A stretch of 60,512 nucleotides of DNA. Source: Acidovorax sp. GW101-3H11. Lineage in GTDB: Bacteria; Pseudomonadota; Gammaproteobacteria; Burkholderiales; Burkholderiaceae_C. The notes under the pieces are model-generated. The model made no database searches. It saw only the letters and a list, made by a program, of their open reading frames with translations, and was not told the origin of the DNA. The position numbers and the translations under genes were made by a program. The stretch lies in contig NZ_LUKZ01000001.1 of NCBI RefSeq assembly GCF_001633105.1, forward strand, positions 260,987-321,498, read 5' to 3'. Shown in pieces: positions 9,150 through 18,499 of this stretch (its first letter is position 1; each line of letters opens with the position of its first letter).

Positions 9150-10499
9150 TCAGCGCTTGTGCTGCGACAGCCACTCTTCCAGGTAGTGGATGTTGGTGCC
9201 ACCGGCCATGAACTTGGCGTCCACCATCAACTCGCGGTGCAGCGGCACATTGGTGTTGATGCCTTCGATCACGGTCTCGGACAGCGCCGTGCGCATGCGG
9301 GCCAGGGCCTGCTCGCGCGTGTCGCCGTGCACGATGATCTTGCCGATCATCGAGTCGTAGTTGGGCGGCACAAAGTAGTTGGTATAGGCATGCGAATCCA
9401 CGCGCACGCCCGGGCCACCCGGTGGGTGCCAGGTGGTGATGCGCCCCGGTGACGGGACAAACTTGTACGGGTCTTCCGCATTCACCCGGCATTCAATGGC
9501 ATGGCCCCGGATCTCGATCTGGCGCTGGGTGAAGGGCAGCTTCTCGCCGGCCGCCACCATGATCTGCGTCTTGACGATGTCCACGCCCGTGATCCATTCG
9601 GTCACAGGGTGCTCCACCTGCACGCGGGTGTTCATCTCGATGAAGTAGAACTCGCCGTTCTCGTACAGGAACTCGAAGGTGCCCGCACCGCGGTAGCCGA
9701 TCTTCTTGCAGGCGGCCACGCAGCGCTCGCCGATCTTCTCGATCAACTTGCGGGGGATGCCAGGAGCCGGCGCCTCTTCGATCACCTTCTGGTGGCGGCG
9801 CTGCATGGAGCAGTCGCGCTCGCCCAGGTACACCGCGTTGCGGTGCTTGTCGGCCAGGATCTGGATCTCGATGTGGCGCGGGTTCTGGAGGAACTTCTCC
9901 ATGTACACCGCAGGATTGCCAAACGCGGCGCCCGCCTCGGCCTTGGTCATCTGCACGGCATTGACCAGCGCGGCCTCGGTGTGCACCACGCGCATGCCAC
10001 GGCCACCGCCGCCGCCTGCCGCCTTGATGATCACGGGGTAACCGACGGCCTTGGCGATGCGGCGGATCTGCACCGGGTCATCGGGCAGTTCACCCTCGGA
10101 GCCTGGCACGCAGGGCACGCCCGCGCGGATCATCGCCTGCTTGGCCGACACCTTGTCGCCCATGATGCGGATCGATTCGGGCGTGGGGCCGATGAACTGG
10201 AAGCCGCTCTTTTCCACACGCTCGGCGAAGTCGGCGTTTTCGGACAGAAAGCCATAGCCGGGGTGGATGGCTTCAGCGTCGGTCACTTCGGCCGCCGAAA
10301 TGATGGCCGGCATGTTGAGGTAGGACAGCGGCGAGGGCGCGGGGCCGATGCACACCGCCTCTTCGGCCAGCTTGACGTACTTGGCGTCGCGGTCGGCCTC
10401 GGAATAGACCATCACGGCCTTGATCCCCAGTTCGCTGCACGCGCGCTGGATGCGGAGAGCGATCTCTCCGCGATTCGCAACGAGAATCTTCTTGAACAT
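9150..10499 (-). CDS. accC: Biotin carboxylase subunit of acetyl-CoA carboxylase
   Basis: ATP-dependent carboxylation of the biotin carried on AccB, the first half-reaction of malonyl-CoA synthesis. This 449-residue ATP-grasp protein has the glycine-rich loop [12 protein letters not shown], the biotin-carboxylase signature [14 protein letters not shown] and an intact N-terminal ANRGEIA. It starts 7 bp after accB, so the two are almost certainly cotranscribed. Confidence 0.98.
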   Translation of the reverse strand: MFKKILVANRGEIALRIQRACSELGIKAVMVYSEADRDAKYVKLAEEAVCIGPAPSPLSYLNMPAIISAAEVTDAEAIHPGYGFLSENADFAERVEKSGFQFIGPTPESIRIMGDKVSAKQAMIRAGVPCVPGSEGELPDDPVQIRRIAKAVGYPVIIKAAGGGGGRGMRVVHTEAALVNAVQMTKAEAGAAFGNPAVYMEKFLQNPRHIEIQILADKHRNAVYLGERDCSMQRRHQKVIEEAPAPGIPRKLIEKIGERCVAACKKIGYRGAGTFEFLYENGEFYFIEMNTRVQVEHPVTEWITGVDIVKTQIMVAAGEKLPFTQRQIEIRGHAIECRVNAEDPYKFVPSPGRITTWHPPGGPGVRVDSHAYTNYFVPPNYDSMIGKIIVHGDTREQALARMRTALSETVIEGINTNVPLHRELMVDAKFMAGGTNIHYLEEWLSQHKR

Positions 10500-10506
10500 G
10501 GGTGCC

Positions 10507-10959
10507 TTATTCGATGACGAACAGCGGCTGTCCGTATTCCACGGCCTGGCCGTTTTCGCCCATGATGCGCGTGACCGTGCCCGACTTGTCGGCTTCGATC
10601 TCGTTCAAGATCTTCATGGCCTCGATGATGCAGATGGTCTCGCCTTCCTTCACCTGGCTGCCGACTTCGACAAATGCCTTGGCGCCGGGGCTGGACGAGC
10701 GGTAGAAGGTGCCGACCATGGGCGACTTGACGATGTGACCGGCGGGCACTGCAGGCGGAGCAGGCAGCTCTGCCACAGGAGCTGCGGCTGCAGGTGCAGG
10801 CGCCACCGGGGCTTGCATGGGGGCCGGGACATACTGCTGAACCACCGCGCCACCGCTCTTGACGATACGGACTTTGCCCTCGGCCTCCGTGATTTCGAGT
10901 TCGGACACATTCGACTCGGACACGAGATCGATGAGGGTTTTGAGTTTTCGCAGATCCAT
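10507..10959 (-). CDS. accB: Biotin carboxyl carrier protein of acetyl-CoA carboxylase
   Basis: A 150-residue carrier. The N-terminal segment (1-35) is followed by an Ala/Pro-rich linker (about 40-72) and a biotinyl domain. The biotinylation site is K116 in [15 protein letters not shown] precedes the ATG at 10959. The 160-bp gap before it probably holds the promoter of the acc operon, but I could not fix its elements. Confidence 0.97.
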   Translation of the reverse strand: MDLRKLKTLIDLVSESNVSELEITEAEGKVRIVKSGGAVVQQYVPAPMQAPVAPAPAAAAPVAELPAPPAVPAGHIVKSPMVGTFYRSSSPGAKAFVEVGSQVKEGETICIIEAMKILNEIEADKSGTVTRIMGENGQAVEYGQPLFVIE

Positions 10960-11119
10960 GGAAGCTCCAACGGCTATAAAACTGAACAGGGCGCGAATTT
11001 ACTCCAATTTCACCCTATCGCAGTCTTCCACATGCATTTTCCATGAACTCCATCATGGAAATAGACCGCCGGAACCCTCCAAAATCACCGCAACGACCCC
11101 CAAACAGCCGCCACAAACC

Positions 11120-11716
11120 TCACCGCAAGGGGGCCCACAGCTGCAGATCCTGCGGAGTCACTTGCCCCATTTTACGGTGCAGCACCCGCCCTTCCCCGCC
11201 CAGCACCACGGTAAACGGTAGCCCGCCCGTCAGGTTGCCCAGTGAGCGCCCCAGATCCGTCCCTCCCAAACCCGCCAGCCCCACGGGAAACTCCAGCGGC
11301 AGACGCGCCAGGAATTTGCGCACCGCCGAGGGCTGGTCAATCGCCAAACCCAGCACTTGCCAGCCTTTGGCAGCATGTTCGCGATAGAAAGCATTCAGCA
11401 TGGGCAACTCTTCCACACAGGGCGGACACCAGGTGGCCCAGAAGTTGAGCAGCAGCGGCTTGCCGGAGAAAGACTTCAACGCAACCACGCCGCCCTCCGG
11501 TTTTTCAAACTCCATGCCCCACAGCGCCTGCTCCGCCCCCGCCTCCATGGCATGCGGCTGAAACTTCCACCACGCCAAGCCCGCCCCACCCACAGCTGCA
11601 GCCCCTGCCACACCGGCATACAACAGGCGGCGGCGAGTGGCCGACGGTGCCTGCGGCAGCACGGTCGGTGATACAGGCGCGGATTCAGGCAAGTCGGAGG
11701 GTGTCGTCTTCGTCAT
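11120..11716 (-). CDS. TlpA/ResA-type membrane-anchored thioredoxin
   Basis: A 198-residue thiol-disulfide protein with a charged N-terminus, a membrane anchor at about residues 30-50 and a periplasmic thioredoxin fold. The active site is WATWCPPCVEELP (CPPC) and the cis-proline loop is GLPFTVVL. Such proteins reduce periplasmic disulfides, for example in cytochrome c or cofactor maturation; the client is not evident. Its ATG overlaps the stop of the upstream gene (ATGA), so the two are translationally coupled. Confidence 0.9.
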   Translation of the reverse strand: MTKTTPSDLPESAPVSPTVLPQAPSATRRRLLYAGVAGAAAVGGAGLAWWKFQPHAMEAGAEQALWGMEFEKPEGGVVALKSFSGKPLLLNFWATWCPPCVEELPMLNAFYREHAAKGWQVLGLAIDQPSAVRKFLARLPLEFPVGLAGLGGTDLGRSLGNLTGGLPFTVVLGGEGRVLHRKMGQVTPQDLQLWAPLR

Positions 11717-12312
11717 GGGGCACTGGTTTCCTGGAGCAGGCGGCGCACGGCCGTCATGTCACCGCGCGGGGTGCGGCCTTTGGCATCGGGCTTCAAGGCG
11801 CCCCGCAGGTCATCTAGGTCGTAAATCAGCAAATGCACGCCGATCATCTCATTGAGTTCCGGCGACTTGCTGCCCAGGCTCAGGGCCTCGACCGATTCGC
11901 CATGAAAACCTGTCACCGTGCGGGGCTCATAGTCCACATGGTGATCGATCAGCGCGATCTCCGCAGATTTGGGGTCATCGCAAAACAACTGCAAGTAAAT
12001 ATCCGACAGGCGCGTGGCAGTGCCGTGCCACACCGCCCCCGCCAGATGCGGACGAAACGCCGCCATGCGCTCCATCCAGACCAGCGCCAGCTGGCGCAGC
12101 GCCCGCAACTCGCGCGGCTGCGTATCGGCGCAGAAGAGCTCGATGTACTCCCGCACCGCCGCTTCCACCAGATCGTTGTCAGGCAACGGGGTGCGGGCAG
12201 GCAACCCCATCTGGCGCAGGGCCCGGCGCTTGGCGGGCCCCCATTCAAGCCCTTCCTCGACCACCAGGCGTGCCGTGGTGTGGGCGATTTCTTCGCTCAA
12301 AGGTGTGTGCAT
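11713..12312 (-). CDS. Conserved hypothetical protein upstream of tlpA
   Basis: I do not recognise this 199-residue soluble protein. It contains ALIDHHVDYEPRTVTGFHGE and LLIYDLDDLRGALKP but no motif I can assign. The frame is open to 12384; I chose the ATG at 12312 (MHTPLSEEIAH) because the conserved-looking sequence begins there. A start at 12342 (MRTPPLSS) is possible, and neither has a strong ribosome-binding site. It overlaps tlpA by 4 bp and is divergent from mpl. Confidence 0.7.
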   Translation of the reverse strand: MHTPLSEEIAHTTARLVVEEGLEWGPAKRRALRQMGLPARTPLPDNDLVEAAVREYIELFCADTQPRELRALRQLALVWMERMAAFRPHLAGAVWHGTATRLSDIYLQLFCDDPKSAEIALIDHHVDYEPRTVTGFHGESVEALSLGSKSPELNEMIGVHLLIYDLDDLRGALKPDAKGRTPRGDMTAVRRLLQETSAP

Positions 12313-12420
12313 GAAAGTGGAAGACAACGGAGGAGTCCGCATTGTGCGCGCGATCCATGACGGGCCGCCCTGCACCCCGCACAAGTCCCACGAACACCCC
12401 AGAAGCAGAATTGCCCCAAT

Positions 12421-12479
12421 TGCTATATTTTTTATAGCTTTTAGGGCATATGCAGCGCGCGCAGAAAGGCATTTTTACC
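12421..12479 (+). repeat. TGCTAT...ATAGC family repeat, copy between the hypothetical gene and mpl
   Basis: Head TGCTATATTTTTTATAGC is an imperfect palindrome. A GC-rich arm follows (GCAGCGCGCGCAGAAAGGC) and then a T-rich end. The same order occurs in the copies at 13927, 34092, 40131, 49471 and 53928. Confidence 0.85.
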
Positions 12480-12519
12480 AAGATTTTCCGACATCGCGGC
12501 GGCTTTAGAATCAGCGCCC

Positions 12520-13926
<1,407 letters not shown>

Positions 13927-13941
<15 letters not shown>

Positions 13942-13985
13942 TAGCTTCTTGCGCTTATCCAACGCGCGCCAACCGCCCTTTTTGC
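13927..13985 (+). repeat. TGCTAT...ATAGC family repeat overlapping the mpl stop codon
   Basis: GCACTACAAAATTAATAGC forms the degenerate head, followed by TTGCGCTTATCCAACGCGCG and a CCGCCCTTTTT end. The TAA that ends mpl (13939-13941) is part of the head, so the repeat defines the last residues of Mpl (LQN). Confidence 0.8.
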
Positions 13986-14000
13986 TCAAGAAAAAGCAGA

Positions 14001-14312
14001 TCAGAACGTGACCGCCATGCCTGGCACATCCACCCGCACGATGGGCTTGGCCAGCGCAGCGCTGGCGGCGCGTGCAAAGTCGCGCGACCAGGCGGCGTCT
14101 TGCATCAGCGGCGCCCCCGCAGCACGCGCGACGGTGAGCACCTTGTCGGCCAGCAGCACTTTACCGCTGGCGCGCAATGGTTCGCAGTCCAGCGAGATGA
14201 ATTGCTCATCCAGCCAGCGCCGACCCGCCTCGTGGCCCATGGGCTCGGCGCCCGCCAGGTCAAAACGGAACTCTTGATCTCCGGTCAGCTTGACCGACAC
14301 TTCGCTATGCAT
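14001..14312 (-). CDS. Small conserved hypothetical protein
   Basis: A 103-residue soluble protein (MHSEVSVKLTGDQEF... to ...VDVPGMAVTF) that I do not recognise. The frame is open further upstream, but the ATG at 14312 is preceded by AGAAAGGCGAG at good distance. It is convergent with mpl and upstream of, and codirectional with, the aroG gene further left only in strand; the 131-bp gap between this gene's start and the end of aroG shows no feature. Confidence 0.65.
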   Translation of the reverse strand: MHSEVSVKLTGDQEFRFDLAGAEPMGHEAGRRWLDEQFISLDCEPLRASGKVLLADKVLTVARAAGAPLMQDAAWSRDFARAASAALAKPIVRVDVPGMAVTF

Positions 14313-14443
14313 GGTGACTCGCCTTTCTTCTGAACTGCGGACTTGCTCCAAGGGCCCCTCCAAGAGGCCCATGGAAGCCCGGAACTGCACGGGATGCGCA
14401 GTCTTCACGGGTCTCAGTTTAGAGCCAGTCGTGGCGCAGGCAC

Positions 14444-15565
14444 TCAGCGCGCGCGGCGCGCTTTCACGGCGTCGGACAGTTCTGCCAGCGCCTGCAGCGA
14501 ATCGTCCCAGCCCAGGCAGGCATCGGTGATGCTTTTGCCGTACTCCAGCTTGCTCGCATCGTCCTTGCCTGGCGTGAATTTCTGGGCCCCTGCCGTGAGG
14601 TGGCTTTCGATCATCAGGCCGAACACACTGCGCGATCCACCCGCCAATTGCGCCGCAACGTCACGCGCCACTTCAAGCTGCTTTTCGTGCTGCTTGCTGC
14701 TGTTGGCATGGCTGCAGTCCACCATCAGCGTGGCGGGCAGCTTGGCGGCTTCGAGGTCCTTGCAGGCAGCGGCCACACTGACGGCGTCGTAGTTGGGCGT
14801 CTTGCCACCGCGCAGGATCACGTGGCAGTCCTTGTTGCCCTTGGTGTTGACGATGGCGACCTGGCCGTTCTTGTGCACCGACAGGAAGTGGTGGCCCCGG
14901 CTGGCCGACTGAATGGCGTCGGTGGCGATGCGGATGTTGCCGTCCGTGCCATTCTTGAAGCCGATGGGCGCCGAGATGCCCGAGGCCAGCTCACGGTGCA
15001 CCTGGCTTTCGGTGGTACGCGCACCAATCGCGCCCCAGCTGATGAGATCGCCGATGTATTGGGGCGAGATCACGTCCAGGAACTCGCTGCCTGCAGGCAT
15101 GCCCAGGCGGTTGATCTCGATGAGCAGCTGGCGCGCAATGCGCAGGCCCTCGTCGATGCGGTAGCTCTCGTCCAGGTAGGGGTCGTTGATGAGGCCCTTC
15201 CAGCCCACGGTGGTGCGAGGCTTCTCGAAGTACACGCGCATCACGATTTCCAGAGTGTCGGCGTACTGGGTGCGCACGGCCATCAGGCGGCGGGCGTAGT
15301 CCACGGCGGCAGCGGGATCGTGGATGGAACAGGGGCCAATGATGACCAGCAGGCGGTCGTCCTTGCCAGCCATGATGTTGTGGATGTTCTTGCGGGTTTG
15401 GGTGATCAGCGTCTCCACCGGCGTGCCGCCGATGGGGAAGAAGCGGATCAGATGCTCGGGAGGAGGCAACACGGTGATGTCCTTGATACGTTCGTCGTCG
15501 GTCTGGCTGGTTTTCTCGACGCTGCGGTACCAGGCATCGCTGGTGGGGGTGTTGGAGACCGTCAT
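14444..15565 (-). CDS. aroG: 3-deoxy-7-phosphoheptulonate (DAHP) synthase
   Basis: First enzyme of the shikimate pathway, condensing phosphoenolpyruvate with erythrose 4-phosphate. The 373-residue length fits the type I, AroFGH-like class. Visible motifs include IIGPCSIHDP, MRVYFEKPRTTVGWKG, GARTTESQVHRELASG and MVDCSHANSSK. The ATG at 15565 has GAGGAAG upstream. A long 5' leader holds a terminator (15616-15653) and an aromatic-rich leader peptide (15691-15747), which suggests attenuation. The isoenzyme's feedback specificity cannot be read from sequence. Confidence 0.95.
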   Translation of the reverse strand: MTVSNTPTSDAWYRSVEKTSQTDDERIKDITVLPPPEHLIRFFPIGGTPVETLITQTRKNIHNIMAGKDDRLLVIIGPCSIHDPAAAVDYARRLMAVRTQYADTLEIVMRVYFEKPRTTVGWKGLINDPYLDESYRIDEGLRIARQLLIEINRLGMPAGSEFLDVISPQYIGDLISWGAIGARTTESQVHRELASGISAPIGFKNGTDGNIRIATDAIQSASRGHHFLSVHKNGQVAIVNTKGNKDCHVILRGGKTPNYDAVSVAAACKDLEAAKLPATLMVDCSHANSSKQHEKQLEVARDVAAQLAGGSRSVFGLMIESHLTAGAQKFTPGKDDASKLEYGKSITDACLGWDDSLQALAELSDAVKARRAR

Positions 15566-15615
15566 GGTTGCTTCCTCGTGGAGTCGGTTGGAGTGGATGA
15601 AAAACGGGAGGGCTG

Positions 15616-15653
15616 AAAAACAAAAACCGCCGGGCTTTGCAGCGTCGGCGGTT
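15616..15653 (-). terminator. Candidate attenuator terminator in the aroG leader
   Basis: Read leftward, AACCGCCG (15653-15646) pairs with CGGCGGTT (15632-15625) around a 13-nt loop, followed by TTTTTGTTTTT. It lies about 37 nt after the leader-peptide stop and 50 nt before the aroG ATG, so it would end transcription before aroG. Confidence 0.85.
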
Positions 15654-15690
15654 GGTATGGGGAGGTTGTGTTTGCTTGCGCGTTTTCCTC

Positions 15691-15747
15691 TCATCCGCCG
15701 GGGACCGAGATAAAAAACCAAAAATAAAACGCGCTGCGAACTTGCAT
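15691..15747 (-). CDS. Aromatic-rich leader peptide of aroG (candidate attenuation peptide)
   Basis: An 18-codon frame encodes MQVRSAFYFWFFISVPGG and ends in TGA. Six consecutive residues are F-Y-F-W-F-F, covering all three aromatic amino acids. Such runs are the hallmark of ribosome-stalling leader peptides in trp and phe attenuators. A strong terminator lies shortly downstream and the next gene makes the common aromatic precursor. The weak point is the lack of a clear Shine-Dalgarno sequence before the ATG at 15747; the peptide might start close to the transcript 5' end. Inferred from sequence, not known to me as described. Confidence 0.75.
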   Translation of the reverse strand: MQVRSAFYFWFFISVPGG

Positions 15748-15849
15748 GGCAGCCAATGTAGCACAGGTGTGCGGCAGTGCAGCAACCCCAGGCTGTTGCG
15801 ATTGCACGACAAACTGAATCATTTCAGGCCGAATGCCCAGGCTTGTGCC

Positions 15850-16386
15850 TCAGCTCCGCAAGCGGCGCAACCAGGCCTGCATGCGCTGCAGCGCAGACAC
15901 CTTGCGCGGCGGTGCATCCTGCAGGTCGCTTGGGGGATCGCTCTGGTGTTCGTACATATCCACCAGCAACAGTGCCTCGCCCAGCGTGCGCCATGCCAGC
16001 AGCTCGAAGTGGTCAAAACTCGCGCTTTCGCGGGTGCTGCGGCGCTCCAGCATCTGCAGCCAGTCGGCAATGGCATTGCGCAAGTCGCGCAACGCGCGCT
16101 GGTAGGCACCAAACTCATACAGCGCATGCCAGGCAGAGCCCAGGCCCGTCAGGAACAGCTGGTGCTCTCGCGCGCAGTGCGACAGCGCCACAACGCGCCG
16201 CGTGATCTCGGCCGTGTCCGTGCTGGTGCGGCGGGCGCGAACCGCTTCGTCAATCTGCATGGACAGCGCGCCCAGGCTGTCCCGCAACTGGCGCGAGTCT
16301 TCGTCGGCCACACCTTCCCGCAGAAAACGGCTGATGTCCCCAAACGACTGGAGTGTCAGCAGTTGGCTGGGACGCGTGGCAGGCAT
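15850..16386 (-). CDS. Hypothetical alpha-helical protein
   Basis: A 178-residue, probably all-helical soluble protein that I do not recognise (MPATRPSQLLTLQSFGD...; basic C-terminus RMQAWLRRLRS). The frame opens to 16437, but MPATRPSQ at 16386 looks the likelier start; neither start has a strong ribosome-binding site. It lies between the aroG leader and tldD, on the same strand as both. Confidence 0.6.
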   Translation of the reverse strand: MPATRPSQLLTLQSFGDISRFLREGVADEDSRQLRDSLGALSMQIDEAVRARRTSTDTAEITRRVVALSHCAREHQLFLTGLGSAWHALYEFGAYQRALRDLRNAIADWLQMLERRSTRESASFDHFELLAWRTLGEALLLVDMYEHQSDPPSDLQDAPPRKVSALQRMQAWLRRLRS

Positions 16387-16491
16387 GGTGATTGCATTTT
16401 GCGCTGCCTGCGGGTCGGTGCAGCGCTGGGCACGCACAGCAGGGCGCGGATGGTGGGAGCGCGCAACACATGGGCGCCCCCAGGGCCAGGA

Positions 16492-17976
16492 TCAGGCCGT
16501 CCCACCCACCGTCAGCCCCTCGATGCGCAGCGTGGGCTGGCCCACGCCCACGGGCACGCTCTGGCCTTCCTTGCCGCAGGTGCCCACGCCGCTGTCCAGG
16601 CGCATGTCGTTGCCGATCATGGTGACCTTCTTGAGCGACTCGGGGCCGCTGCCCACGATGGTGGCGCCCTTCACGGGGTACTGGATCTTGCCGTTCTCGA
16701 CCCAGTAGGCCTCGCTGGCAGAGAACACAAACTTGCCCGAGGTGATGTCCACCTGGCCGCCACCGAAGTTGCTGGCGTAGAGGCCCTTCTTGATGCTGGC
16801 GATGATTTCCTGCGGGTCCTTGTCGCCGCCCAGCATGTAGGTGTTGGTCATGCGGGGCATGGGGATGTGGGCGTAGCTCTCGCGCCGACCGTTACCGGTG
16901 GGGGCCACGCCCATCAGGCGCGCGTTGAGGCTGTCCTGGATGTAGCCTTTCAGGATACCGTCCTCGATCAGCACATTGCGCTGGCTGGCGTGGCCTTCGT
17001 CGTCCACGTTGAGCGAGCCACGGCGGTCGGCGATGGTGCCGTCGTCGAGCACCGTCACGCCCTTGGCGGCCACGCGCTGGCCGATGCGGCCACTGAAGGC
17101 GGACGAGCCCTTGCGGTTGAAGTCACCCTCCAGCCCATGGCCCACGGCCTCGTGCAGCAGGATGCCGGGCCAGCCCGAACCCAGCACCACCGTCATCTCG
17201 CCCGCCGGTGCGGGACGCGATTCGAGGTTGACCAGGGCCGCATTCACGGCTTCGTCCACGTACTTGCCCATCTGCTCGTCGTCGAAGTAGGCCAGGCCAA
17301 AACGCCCGCCGCCACCGGCCGAGCCCATTTCGCGGCGGCCGTTCTGCTCGGCGATCACCGTGACCGACAGGCGCACCAGGGGGCGCACGTCGGCCGCCAG
17401 GGTGCCATCGGCACGGGCCACCAGCACCACGTCGTATTCGCTGGCCAGGCCCGCCATGACCTGGGCCACACGCGGGTCCTTGGCGCGGGCGCGCTGCTCC
17501 AGCCGCTCCAGCAGCGCGACCTTGGCCGTGCTGTCGAGCGAGGCTATCGGGTCCACACCCGGGTACAGGCTGCGGCTCAATGCTACTTTTTTAGGAGCAA
17601 TCTTTGCTTTACCAGCGCGCGCAGAGGCCGAAATAGACCGCACAGTGCGGGCCGCATCCAGCAGCGATGCCTCAGAGATGTCGTCGGAATACGCAAAGGC
17701 CGTCTTCTCGCCGCTCACGGCACGCACGCCCACGCCCTGGTCGATGCTGAAGGAGCCCGTCTTGACGATGCCTTCCTCCAGACTCCAGCCTTCACTGCGC
17801 GTGTACTGGAAGTACAGGTCGGCATCGTCCACCTGGTGGGCACGGATCTCGGCCAGGGCACGGGCCAGGTGGCTTTCGTCGAGGCCGAAGGGGGTCAGCA
17901 GCAGTTCACGGGCAACATCGATGCGCTGGCTGGTTGCCGCGCGCTGGGGGGCGGCAGTGGGGGTGCGGAAAGTCAT
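16492..17976 (-). CDS. tldD: Metalloprotease TldD
   Basis: Zinc protease subunit of the TldD/TldE family, which unfolds and cleaves peptides such as microcin B17 precursor and CcdA. The 494-residue protein has the zinc motif HEAVGH at 275-280 in a GWPGILLHEAVGHGLEGD context and the conserved C-terminal GTCGKEGQSVPVGVGQP. Its partner TldE/PmbA is not in the window. An AT-rich, repeat-derived patch encodes about SARAGKAKIAPKKVAL at residues 114-132. Confidence 0.95.
   Translation of the reverse strand: MTFRTPTAAPQRAATSQRIDVARELLLTPFGLDESHLARALAEIRAHQVDDADLYFQYTRSEGWSLEEGIVKTGSFSIDQGVGVRAVSGEKTAFAYSDDISEASLLDAARTVRSISASARAGKAKIAPKKVALSRSLYPGVDPIASLDSTAKVALLERLEQRARAKDPRVAQVMAGLASEYDVVLVARADGTLAADVRPLVRLSVTVIAEQNGRREMGSAGGGGRFGLAYFDDEQMGKYVDEAVNAALVNLESRPAPAGEMTVVLGSGWPGILLHEAVGHGLEGDFNRKGSSAFSGRIGQRVAAKGVTVLDDGTIADRRGSLNVDDEGHASQRNVLIEDGILKGYIQDSLNARLMGVAPTGNGRRESYAHIPMPRMTNTYMLGGDKDPQEIIASIKKGLYASNFGGGQVDITSGKFVFSASEAYWVENGKIQYPVKGATIVGSGPESLKKVTMIGNDMRLDSGVGTCGKEGQSVPVGVGQPTLRIEGLTVGGTA
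17581..17638. repeat. Repeat-family copy inside tldD
   Basis: TGCTACTTTTTTAGGAGCA, then GCTTTACCAGCGCGCGCAGAG and GGCC, follows the same layout as the intergenic copies. The codons it supplies on the minus strand (AAA, GCA, GTA, TTG) are unlike the surrounding GC-rich codons. The frame is kept. Confidence 0.6.
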
Positions 17977-18056
17977 CGCGGCATTTTAGGCGCCCGGCCA
18001 TGCCCGCGCGGGCGCAGGGGCACGGGCAGCAGCGCCCGCACCCGGGCTCCAGCCCG

Positions 18057-18398
18057 TCAGCCCGCCGCTGTCAGGTCGCTGGTTGGCGCGCCAGATGCGT
18101 TCTGCTGGACGGACTCGATGCCTGCGTCGCGCGCCTTTTCGCCGGAGTACATCTGGCTTTGGCCGATCACCTGGCCGTTGGCCGCCTTGAGCGTGAAGTA
18201 GGGGGAGCCGTCCTTGGCACAGAGCCGTCCATAGCGGCCGTCGTTGGGCGCATTCTTCTTGACGGACTCGATGCCGTTGAGCGCGCTGGCCTTGGAGTCG
18301 TACATCTCGCTGGTCAGGATGACCTGCCCGTTGCCCGCCAGGAGGTTGAACACAAACTTGTCGTTCTTGGACTTCTTCAGCTCGAACTTCGACGCCAT
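18057..18398 (-). CDS. DUF1508 (YegP-like) protein
   Basis: A 113-residue protein with two tandem DUF1508 repeats: KFELKKSKNDKFVFNLLAGN...VILTSEMY and SPYFTLKAANGQVIGQSQMY. Family members are small cytoplasmic proteins of unknown role. GGAGGT lies 8 nt before the ATG at 18398. It lies between tldD and rodA on the same strand. Confidence 0.88.
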   Translation of the reverse strand: MASKFELKKSKNDKFVFNLLAGNGQVILTSEMYDSKASALNGIESVKKNAPNDGRYGRLCAKDGSPYFTLKAANGQVIGQSQMYSGEKARDAGIESVQQNASGAPTSDLTAAG

Positions 18399-18499
18399 GG
18401 GAGTACCTCCAGAGGTTGCCAAAACACAGTTGGCAGCCGCTTTGTAACCGGAAGGCCCGGCGCATGCAACGCCGCAGAAACCCCTGCCACCGGCACGCC

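Noticed and set aside
15637..18201. An 854-codon rightward frame through the aroG leader and opposite tldD
   Set aside because: It runs antisense to tldD, whose HEAVGH and other motifs are intact, and through a leader with its own terminator.
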